This document shows, piece by piece, positions 1 through 7,460 of a stretch of 10,502 nt of DNA. Location of the stretch: assembly GCA_029747585.1 (NCBI GenBank), contig JAPEVF010001367.1, positions 1 through 10,502 on the forward strand, given 5' to 3'. The notes below the pieces were generated by a model, which did no database searches, was not told the DNA's origin, and was given only the letters and a program-made list of their open reading frames with translations. Made by a program: the position numbers and the translations under genes. This DNA is from Pleurotus djamor. Taxonomy: Eukaryota; Basidiomycota; Agaricomycetes; Agaricales; Pleurotaceae. The first letter of the stretch is position 1. Each line of letters opens with the position of its first letter.

Positions 1-1500
1 CATGATCGCCTGCTCCCTCTCCTCCTCCAGCTTCTCATCCAACCACATCCCCATCGTCCACAATCCTCCTTTGCCTTGCTCCTCTCCTCCTACATGATGG
101 ACGTCAAAGTACGCGCGTACTGGTCTCCACCCACAGATAGGTGATCACACCCAACTTGCCTCACATCCGTACCTCAACGATGGCGTACGAAGATGGGAAC
201 GTCATCCTTCCTATCTTGTTCCCATCCTCCCCCTCCATCCAGGGCACCCAACACCCGCTATTCGAAGCTCATCAGCGTCACCGTAGACCCTCTCTCTTTG
301 AGAACGGCTTGCGCTCTCGATGTTGGCGCTCGTCCAACCTTGCTTGGTACCGATGGAGGATACCAGGTCAGAGAGGAATGGGAGGAATGACGGGTCGGAT
401 GAAGAAGAAAGCCGTCGAACTCGCGTTGAGGAGCAACCCACCAAGCATGGATACCTGCGCACGAGAGTATCCGTCACCCCTCTTCCTCGTAGCCTCGACG
501 TCAATGACAAGCCCCTCCTGTGGATCCTCGACCTCATGCACATCAGCCACCGTCTAGACGATTTCCTCTCGGCGAGGTACCTACATATGAACGTTCAACC
601 ATCGCCTACCAACTGGAGTACTCTCTACCCCTGCGCTGCGAGCTCGTCATGAGGCTGTAACCAGCGATCAACCACCCAAGATCGACACACGTATCGTTCT
701 TGGTCCTCAACTACTACCTCTCAAACGTTTCGTCCATCCACTCGGACTCTCAGTGTCAACACTGAAGTTACGAAGAAGGTGCCAGTTTACCGATACCTCA
801 AATTGCTCATGTCAATCTTGAGCATCGATAACCCGCCTACCCCTCTCGATTTGATATTAGAGGCGAGTTCTTACTCCTCGACCTGTACTACGACCCATGG
901 CTATGCCTGCGTATCCCGGGATTCAGTCGTCGTTTGCCTGTGGATGGGAACTTCTACTGGCAGGAGGATGGTATGGATATGAATGTGGGTATGGGTTCGA
1001 AAACGGTTGGGATGGATGAAGAAGACTGTACGGCCATCGGTACCAGCGCTGGGGCTATTGAAACTCTCTCCCCCTTGTCAACATCGACCTCATCGCCTAT
1101 ACCTGCCATCTAGAGTACGTCGAACGTCACCACAGTCCAGACGAACATGGTGGTCACGTCGGTCGGATCCCTACGCTTGTGCTGAAATCGTATTCATCCA
1201 GCCATTGGGGTTTCGAGTTCGGAGTTGACGATCGCAATCTTCCTCGAAGGAAACGACTTCGATGCTTTGGCCGCTTAGGTTCCTCGCAACCGCAGGAGGT
1301 ACTCGTCATGCTCGACATATGGACGATGAAGCTCGTCTCGATGTGGTCGGGTCAGCATTCTTCGCCGACCGTGTCTTTCATTCTTCGAAGACGTCTTCGC
1401 GTCACATGCTCGTTTGGTATTTCATCGCCCTACCGCTTACGTTCCTACGTATAACGTTGCTAGACGCGACCTTCTTTGATACGATCGTGTGTTTGCTGGC
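1..1500 (+). pseudogene. Frame-broken coding-like region, unknown protein
   Basis: I do not recognise this product. The plus strand has protein-like stretches that switch frame repeatedly. Frame 1 covers 1-108 and 265-387 (KLISVTVDPLSLRTACALD). Frame 2 covers about 386-576 (NDKPLLWILDLMHISHRLDD). Frame 1 resumes at 574-657 (YERSTIAYQLEYSLPLRCEL), then frame 3 at 654-770 (PPKIDTRIVLGPQLLPLKRF), frame 2 at 767-834 (VPVYRYLKLLMSIL) and frame 1 at 832-1110 (RGEFLLLDLYYDPWLCLRIP). Frame 3 follows at 1080-1185, frame 1 at 1186-1275 and frame 2 from about 1277. The longest single open stretch is 1262-1849. Most switches look like one missing base, and none sits on a convincing intron of about 50 bases like those in the neighbouring genes. 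Either this is a decayed gene, or the sequence carries indels, or my eye is misled by CT/AC-rich composition that makes several frames look plausible. The left end runs out of the window. Confidence 0.3.
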
Positions 1501-1579
1501 CGAGGACATGCTGCGTATCCTTGTACTTTGGTCTGTTCTAAACGCTGGGACACGATTCTCTCTAGCTCTACCTATATCA

Positions 1580-2474
1580 TTACATTCCATGGACGCTTTC
1601 CATTACAGACCCATTCTTTACACGTATGGACTGGACTATTACTTCCTCGAGACTTGCGAACTCTACATACCTACTGGTCCCTCTATCTTTCGGACAGCGA
1701 ACTGCATACCTCGTATCCATACCTCCTTCCATAGCTATGCGGACAGCCCTAGTATATACGCCCGAAACCCAGTACGTACGACACTGCATGCCCAAATACA
1801 ATGGATAGTGCATATACGCACCATAGAGTACATGTGCATGTTGCGATAGACGATTAGGAGGGTGCTCTCGGTGAATGACATTTGAGCTTTCGACGAGAAC
1901 GACAATGACAGGGATAAGGAAAGGACAGAGTAACAGGTTGCATATGTAATACGCAGCTGGGAGAGGAGGGATGTCGAAGCCGTGAATGTTCTATTCCTTT
2001 GGCTTGAGGAGAAGCTCGAAGGGCGAGAAGTTGACGAGAGTAGTAGGAATTGTGGATCGGTGAGATATGGCTCCATCCAGCGGAGGCGGGGGTTGGATTC
2101 ATGGCCAGTGTGGTGCCGATGATGGAAGAGAGTGCATGGTGTCAACAGAAGCACGGACGAGAGGAATACGGCCGGAGTGGCGACTGGGGGGATGACGTGC
2201 TAGCGAAAGGACAGAGGTTGAAGAACTTGGGAAGAAATGGTGAGAATAAGAGCAAGGACATGAGATACTCTGAATCGGCTTCGACTTTGCCCCGGAACCG
2301 TAGAGGGAAGACACCCCGTGGAGAGTGGAAAGTCCGAGGAAGAAGTAAGTGTGAGGGGAACGAGTTGTGGGGTGGTTTCGGGGAGTTTAGTCCGTGTCCA
2401 GTCTTTTTTCTCTTCTTCCCACCAACGAGCTCGACCTCTTCTTCATCGCCATCGCCGACGCCGACACTCTTTCC
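1580..2474 (-). other. Frame-broken membrane-protein-like region on the minus strand
   Basis: No intact gene model can be drawn here. Minus-strand frames give protein-like pieces in the order expected for a C-terminal continuation of the 2475-4092 gene. First comes an acidic/basic piece (GDGDEEEVELVGGKKRKK) in frame with that gene but after its TGA at 2475-2477. After a frame change near the T6 run at 2404-2409 comes a piece ending in a hydrophobic segment (HVLALILTISSQVLQPL). Then come pieces around 2050-2110, and an open stretch from 1990 to 1580. That last stretch begins with a strong candidate membrane helix at 1889-1957 (YYICNLLLCPFLIPVIVVLV). A TAG at 1991-1993 interrupts the same frame. 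The stretch may be 3' flank with chance reading frames, or a damaged coding region. The most 3' part, below about 1800, shows little coding character and the true end is unknown. Confidence 0.3.
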
Positions 2475-4092
2475 TCATACCCGATTCATGCCTTCGGTAG
2501 CTTGAATGATGACAACACTCCCAGGACCTGCTTTTGTGACGACGTTCCAGACTGGTCGNCTTCGCCCAAGGATTGTAGAGTTCAGAGGGCTATCAAATTC
2601 GATTGGAGGACTGTCCGGGATACGAGACGTACTTTCAGGAGTGTGTCTCCCATTTGTCGACCGTGAGAGGAAAGGGGATGAAGCTAAAGGAGAGGTGGGC
2701 CTCTGGGAAGAGGGTGAATTACGTCCAAGTCTGCTCATGTTGGTGACTTTGCTTGTTGGTGAAGATGGCTCAGCTAATGCAGCATACGCAGGTGAGGTTG
2801 CCCTAGGCGTCGTAGAGTGCGAACGATCATCAAACTCCATCTGGTCTCGGGGCGTCATCGGACGCGGCATTCCCGGAATATATCCTGGCGCGATGCGAAA
2901 GGGTACAGGTGACACTCTATGGCTTTCAGGCTCTGACCGTACTTGGTTGTCAGAGGATATCGCCATGCCAGCCTCTACATCGCTCAGTGTTGAGGATTCT
3001 GAGACTGATCGCCTCTAATACGGGATGAATGAAAATTTCGAAGGTGAAGTGCCAGTACTCACCAATGAGTCTATGTCCTGCTCCTTTTCAGGCGTTTGTA
3101 GCTCTGTCGGCTCGTTCTGGCGGGGAGGCATGGTAGTTCTGGGCAAGACAATCTCGTCCTCTCCTTCTTCCTCCATCTCCCGAATAGCCTTCTCAACAGC
3201 CCGAGACGCCCGACGCAGCGCAGATGAAGACATGGTTATAGCATAGTGGTCTGTAGCCAGGGTGGAGTCGTTGGTAGAACTTGACGTGGCCTCAGATGTG
3301 AAGGTATGGGGATCTTTCTCAGGTGATGATTGGTGTGAAGTGGAGGGGTAGTGTTCTGGAGAGATAGACCTTGTGTCAGGATGTTGGACGCTGACCGAAG
3401 ACTCCGTCGGAGCGAAGGAGCTGGTGCTGCGAGTGCTTCCAGCCTTGGATTGGTGCGAAGCCACACTACGAATGTAAGAGTTGTCGCGGAAACGGCTCGA
3501 CCCAAACAAGTTGTTGCTATAGCGCCTCGCAGCACGTCCACTCGGTGAAGACGTCACTGAGGCTGGCGCCGAAGAAAGATCCGTGTTCTCAGTATCAGTT
3601 GAACGCACAGAGTATCTCCCCAAGGCTGGTGAGTCGTCGGCCAATCTTTCCTCGGACGAACCCGCATTCCTCGAACGTAATCGACCCAGCGTCTCAAGAA
3701 TCATATCCTCTTCTTCCTCCGATATTTGTTGCCCAGTGCCTCTCACTCTTTGACTTGCTAACCGACTCTTCAAATCGTCCAATGTAACCGGTCCGCCTGA
3801 GGGTGTGCGAAGGAGTGTGAAGCGACGAGAGAGACTGGACGTGTCACATTAGCTCTCATTCGACGCACACGCGAATAAGGAAAGCTCACTCTGGGAGGAT
3901 GAGGGAGGTTCGGAAATCACTGGCTGGGGGTAGCTCTGGAAGTATTTCTCGTGTTGGGGGTGAGATGGTATGGAGGTTGGGAGACTCTGGGTTCCGCCTC
4001 GCGTCGGACTTTTTGCTACAAATTGGAACAAGGCCCGATGGTAAACCTTGTCAGGGTGAAAATGTTGACAGAGCCTACCGAAACCTGTTCAT
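2475..4092 (-). CDS. Ser/Pro-rich, largely disordered conserved-looking fungal protein, function unknown
   Basis: Four exons give 483 residues and keep phase: 4079-4092, 3890-4015, 3063-3834 and 2475-3014. Introns are 63, 55 and 48 bases. The ATG at 4090-4092 is chosen because its 14-base exon joins in phase; a donor six bases earlier (after AACAG) would also work. Blocks that look conserved stand out from low-complexity Ser/Thr/Pro sequence. Residues about 31-58 include DFRTSLILPDLSRRFTLLR. Residues about 84-100 include SEEEEDMILETLGRLR. A charged helix, possibly coiled coil, lies at about 251-274 (ALRRASRAVEKAIREMEEE). A Pro-rich patch follows at about 346-360 (APGYIPGMPRPMTPR), and a C-terminal block at about 457-481 (VVTKAGPGSVVIIQATEGMN). 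Many SP/TP sites suggest kinase regulation. No catalytic domain, signal peptide or membrane helix is visible up to the TGA. An undetermined base at 2559 makes one residue Arg or Ser. The stop may be premature: see the region at 1580-2474. I cannot name the family. Confidence 0.8.
2559..2559. other. Undetermined base (n) inside a coding exon
   Basis: The base is n. In the minus-strand reading frame it is the third position of an AGN codon, so the residue is Arg or Ser, and the frame itself is not affected. It marks locally uncertain sequence next to the frame-broken part of the window. Confidence 0.98.
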
Positions 4093-4425
4093 ATCTGCGT
4101 TCTGATGCCCTCGTTCTTAACACGTTGAAGACGCAGTCAATTGTTTGAGGGGAAACCAGATAGGAAAAGGAAAGCAACGTGGTATACACGAGTTGGAAGT
4201 TTGGTATGAGGGGCAAAGATGAGAGACAATTGATCAAGAAGCGTGCTAAACCAAGTGCATCGTCCGCGTGACAGTGACTGAGTGTAGGTGTCGGTGAGGA
4301 TGAACAGTGTGCACGACGACGGGAACAACGTGCGGCAGTGCTAAGATTGTCGCGACATACAAGGAGTACACAGACACAAATACAAGTTATATGATTTGTT
4401 TTACTTATTTAACTACAACAATTCC
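4093..4425. other. Intergenic region between two tandem minus-strand genes
   Basis: This 333-base gap separates the stop of the E2 gene (4426) from the start of the Ser/Pro-rich gene (4092). Both are on the minus strand, so it should hold the 3' end of the E2 transcript and the promoter and 5' leader of the downstream gene. An A/T-rich patch lies at 4379-4420. The open frames of 60-73 codons in it do not resemble proteins. I see no RNA gene or repeat. Confidence 0.6.
4404..4409 (-). terminator. Possible polyadenylation signal (AATAAG) of the E2 gene
   Basis: On the minus strand the sequence AAATAAG lies about 17 bases after the E2 stop codon, inside an A/T-rich patch. It is one base off the canonical AATAAA. 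Fungal signals are degenerate, so this is suggestive only. Confidence 0.35.
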
Positions 4426-5384
4426 TCACATGGCATATCTACACCGGGAGTGAGAAACTACAACCAGCTGCGTATCGGGAAACGGGAACTCACTTCTTCG
4501 TGTACTCCTTGGCTGTTGCAAGAAATTTGGGCTTGTCATTCTTCAGCAGCTGGGAAATACGACCCCTGATCAGACGTGAGCAATACTTGGGAGGCAAGGA
4601 TGGTACCGCAGCAATATCTGGTTCGAATGGGTCGTCGGGGCTTGGGTTGTTCAGCTTATCCTGTATCGTTATGAGGACTGGTAGAGCAATAAGCAAACTA
4701 TACAACTCTGGGCGAAGATCGCGGGCCCTCACCGCTGGACAGAGTCACCGAGGGCTTCCACTAAGTACAAGCGCGGTGACTCAAACACATCTGATTCGAA
4801 CAAGATCTGTGCGCACCTCGTCTCGTAGTATCGGCACACAAATCGCACCCTCCTCATTGATCCCGGGATGATATATCTTCGTTGTGAACTTGACCTAGAT
4901 AATTCTACGTCATCAACGATCGCGGAGCCCGACGCTAACGAGATTCGTACAGTCGGCGCTTTGAATGGAAAGTTTTGTGGTAGTTCTAGATCAAAGTTGA
5001 AGGTGCCCTTGGCATAAGGTGATTCGGGCTGCACATTAACGCTTCAAACTTCAGTTGGATATCAGTGACGAATGAACGTACTGTTGCTTTGATCGAACAT
5101 TTCCAGTCAAAGAGGTTTTCTTCACTGGGAGTGACGGTCAGGCCCTAAATGACGAATCATGGGGTTAATCAATGGTACGGAGGGTGAGAATTGGATTTGA
5201 GAGGCACCTCAATAGGGTTTGAACTGAGATCTCGAAGTTCCTGAAGGATGTTCAGGTATGGTCTCGACGCCACTGCTATAAGTTAGGCGCACCTTTTGTA
5301 TCCGGCTGCTCGTAAAGAGTTGGGCCATTTAGCAGTGAGGGGACACGGAGCCAGTTAGGATCATACGAACCGAAGTGCAGCCAT
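4426..5384 (-). CDS. Ubiquitin-conjugating enzyme E2 (UBE2D/UBE2L-like)
   Basis: This E2 should accept activated ubiquitin (or a ubiquitin-like protein) on a cysteine and pass it to a substrate or E3. Nine exons sum to 456 bases, or 151 residues, which is the usual length of a minimal UBC fold: 5371-5384, 5208-5262, 5082-5144, 4951-5028, 4817-4894, 4733-4760, 4607-4677, 4494-4549 and 4426-4438. Visible landmarks are ELRDLSSNP in helix 1, NLFDWKCSI, the ELPQNFPFKAPTVKFTTKIY strand region, the catalytic Cys89 (codon 4838-4840) in GAICVPILRDEW, Trp97, NPSPDDPFEPDIA, and a KKYAM C-terminus. The spacing from the HP motif to Cys matches the family, but the motif reads HPG (residues 79-81), not HPN. 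Exon 1/2 is the weak point. The acceptor at 5263 gives MAALRPYLNILQ, while one at 5241 gives a form six residues shorter. The gene is transcribed divergently from BRE2. The exact E2 class is not certain; it is not obviously Rad6. Confidence 0.92.
4439..4493 (-). other. Last intron of the E2 gene, with alternative 3' ends
   Basis: This is a 55-base GT..AG intron. Splicing at 4439 adds Tyr-Ala-Met and a TGA, giving the KKYAM ending typical of UBE2D-like enzymes. Keeping the intron gives an immediate TGA after KK. An inner acceptor (CGCAG, followed by CTGGTTGTAG) would give Asn-Trp-Leu and stop. The family-like ending is why the 4439 acceptor is preferred. Confidence 0.8.
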
Positions 5385-5474
5385 TATATCGCGTCAAGAG
5401 GAAGCTAGGTGAAGGAGGAAGACAAGGGCGAGAGTTACCCTAAAGCTAGTTATTAGAGTCACGTGTCAAATATA
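5385..5474. promoter_or_regulatory. Bidirectional promoter between the E2 gene and BRE2
   Basis: Only 90 bases separate the two start codons, which face away from each other, so both 5' leaders and core promoters must fit here or overlap the genes. Both ATGs sit in the same context, ATATAATG (E2 on the minus strand, BRE2 on the plus strand). The segment contains a CACGTG near the BRE2 end and purine-rich sequence in the middle (5401-5433). Confidence 0.7.
5460..5465. promoter_or_regulatory. Palindromic E-box CACGTG
   Basis: CACGTG is the core site of bHLH factors such as fungal Cbf1 and Pho4. It lies nine bases before the BRE2 ATG and 75 bases before the E2 ATG. Its place so close to the BRE2 start suggests either a control site for the E2 gene or a chance match. 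Binding is inferred from the motif alone. Confidence 0.35.
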
Positions 5475-7422
5475 ATGACGACCCCGATCGCCGAGAGTCG
5501 ACCACAAACCAGCCAAATTCTTTCTCCCAACGACCACATCACTATGCAGGCCACAGCTTCCCCTAACCAATCGCGCGAAGACTCCCCGGCCGCTACCCCA
5601 ATAACCGCACCGAAGAATGGGAAGAAAAGAAAACGTGCTGCTGGTGTCGCGTCCCCAGTGCCCTCTGAGCAATGCAGCACTTCAACTCCGTAATGTCCTT
5701 TCATCATCAGTGTGTACCGCAAGCAGAATAAACCGTCTTTTCAGACCTCCAGAACGAAACGCGATAGCTATTTCTCAAAATCCGCCTGCTAAATATCGCG
5801 ACCCCGTATTCATACCCATCTCGGATAACTCTGAATTCTTCACAATCGACCAACTCCCCATGAACCGTATGGGATTTCGATACATACCCGCTGGGGTTGT
5901 CCCTTCGAACGGTATCCTAACATGTCACACCATTGAAACGACGCCTGCGTGCTTTCGTGTTAGTTGGGAAGATCGCAGTCCATTTGTGAAAGTGACGAAG
6001 GACGGCTTGGGACTGCTCGGAGACAAGGGATTTCGTAGCGCACGATTGAACGTCCCGATACGCGAAGGAAACTGGTTTATGGAAGTGAAGATTGAAAGAG
6101 GGGGTGGGGAACACACAAGTGACAATAATCAGCCAGAAGGTAGCCATGTCCGACTTGGCTGGGGAAGACGGGAGGCACCGTTAAACGGACCCGTCGGCTT
6201 GGACGGGTATAGCTACGGCGTACGCGACAAGACCGGCGAAAAGGTCACTCTCTCTCGTCCCCGACCCTACGGAAAACCATTCAAGTCGGGTGATGTGATC
6301 GGCATGTACATTTCCCTTCCGCCCCGGAGACTCCCTGATCCCAGCGACCGCCATGATCCCGCACACCTCAAGAGGCAGCGCATTGCCATCGATCTCAGAG
6401 GCCAGGCCTACTTTGAAACCTTGGAATATCCTCAGTCAAAAGAAATGACGTCACTAATGGACTACTCTGGCAAATCCACCCATTCTACTTCCGTACCTTC
6501 CTCCACGAAAAAATCAGCAACTGTGAAGAATGTCCCCGAGCGCGGTCGACCGAAAGCCCCTCAAACAACCGCAGCTCCCCTTCGTCCCATTCCGACGTTA
6601 CCTGGCTCTCGCATTGCCTTCTTCGTTAACGGGGAATGTCAAGGAGTTGCATTTCAAGACCTATATGACTACCTTCCACTTCGCTCCACGGAGGCGTCTC
6701 GAAAGGTCAAAGAGAAGAAACGGACTCGCGATAATGGCCATGAACACAAAGAAAACCCCTTCGACGATGGCCAACTTGGATATTACCCCTTCGTATCACT
6801 CTTCAACAGTGCCCAAGTCCGAATCAACGGCGGTCCCGACTTTGCCTTCCCACCTCCCTCCAACATTGATGCGCTTCTACAAGCGGATGACAGTGCAATG
6901 CTTATGGACGAAAAGCATCCGCCTTGGCGCCCAATTTGCGATAGGTACTCCGAGTTCATGCAGGAAGAATGGCTACTCGATGAGGTCGACATCGAGGAAG
7001 CCAAAGCTAACGCGCTGCGCAGAGCGGAGGAGGACCGGCTTGAAGCTGTGAAGCGGGAACAGCGTGCACTCAAGCGCTCTCAAGCTGAAGCCCGTAAAAG
7101 AAAGAAACTGAATCATCAAGCCAGTGCTACGCCACCTTTGGAAGATGATAGGTTTGGTCCAGGGGCGTCGCTCACTTCGGCAGCCCAACCCAGTCCTCTC
7201 AGATTTGGTACCGCGTATCATCCTGAAGATGCGTATAAGGGACCACATTCCCCTGCTCCTACACTGGGGTCCACGACGGAACTTGCAGAAGTCCAGAGCG
7301 GCTACAACTCGGAATACGGCGATGGTGGCGACGAAGCGGCCGAAGATACTCTTCCTGATCATTATATACCCTCTCCACATGCATCATCTGAAGGGCCCCC
7401 GGGGATAGTTGAAAATGAGTAA
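5475..7422 (+). CDS. BRE2: COMPASS subunit Bre2/Ash2-like, SPRY domain protein
   Basis: This should be the Bre2/Ash2 subunit of the COMPASS (Set1) histone H3 lysine 4 methyltransferase, acting in the nucleus. Exons are 5475-5689 and 5745-7422, and the 55-base intron joins CC|A in phase to give 630 residues. The ATG at 5475 is the first in frame. Residues 1-75 are disordered with a basic nuclear-localisation-like patch GKKRKR (49-54). The SPRY domain runs from about 142 to 440: the strands include GNWFMEVKIERG, VRLGWGRREAPLNGPVGLDG, GYSYGVRDKTGEK and GDVIGMYISLP, then SRIAFFVNGECQGVAF and YYPFVSLFNSAQVRINGGP. Low-complexity inserts split it, as in known Ash2/Bre2 proteins. After it, RPICDRYSEFMQEEWLLDEV (about 466-485) matches the position of the Dpy30-binding SDI helix. 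A charged coiled-coil-like stretch and an acidic tail follow. The PHD/winged-helix region of animal ASH2L is absent, as in yeast Bre2. The gene converges on the phosphatase gene. Confidence 0.9.
5690..5744 (+). other. Intron of BRE2
   Basis: GTAATG donor and TTTTCAG acceptor, 55 bases. Without splicing the first exon runs into a stop at once (CCG TAA). With splicing, the N-terminal disordered region joins the long SPRY exon in phase. The intron falls after residue 71. Confidence 0.85.
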
Positions 7423-7460
7423 AGGAGGCTGCCATAACGGAATACGCTGTACACATTACA
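7423..7460. other. Convergent 3' gap between BRE2 and the phosphatase gene
   Basis: Only 38 bases lie between the two stop codons (TAA ending at 7422 on plus, TGA at 7461-7463 on minus). The 3' untranslated regions must therefore overlap each other or the opposite coding sequence. No clear AATAAA-type signal is present within the gap. Confidence 0.75.

Noticed and set aside
109..140. A 32-base intron (GTACGC..GATAG) near the left end
   Set aside because: It is much shorter than the 47-63 base norm here and has no clear branch site. It only moves the problem, because further frame changes follow.
1735..2154. Minus-strand ORF of 139 codons and its overlapping plus-strand ORF at 2050-2505
   Set aside because: Both are low-complexity Ser/Leu- or Gly/Arg-rich readings without domain features; the protein-like signal on the minus strand lies in other frames.
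2475..2477. Stop-codon readthrough of TGA in the Ser-rich gene
   Set aside because: The base after the stop is G, not the known leaky CTA context, and the downstream frame needs a further shift near 2404. Damage or a true stop is simpler.
4500..4871. Plus-strand ORF of 123 codons
   Set aside because: It lies entirely antisense to five E2 exons and four introns and does not resemble a protein family.
5617..5744. Using the ATG at 5617 as the BRE2 start
   Set aside because: That frame before 5745 translates the first exon in the wrong frame and then the intron. The spliced start at 5475 gives a nuclear-localisation-like patch and joins in phase.
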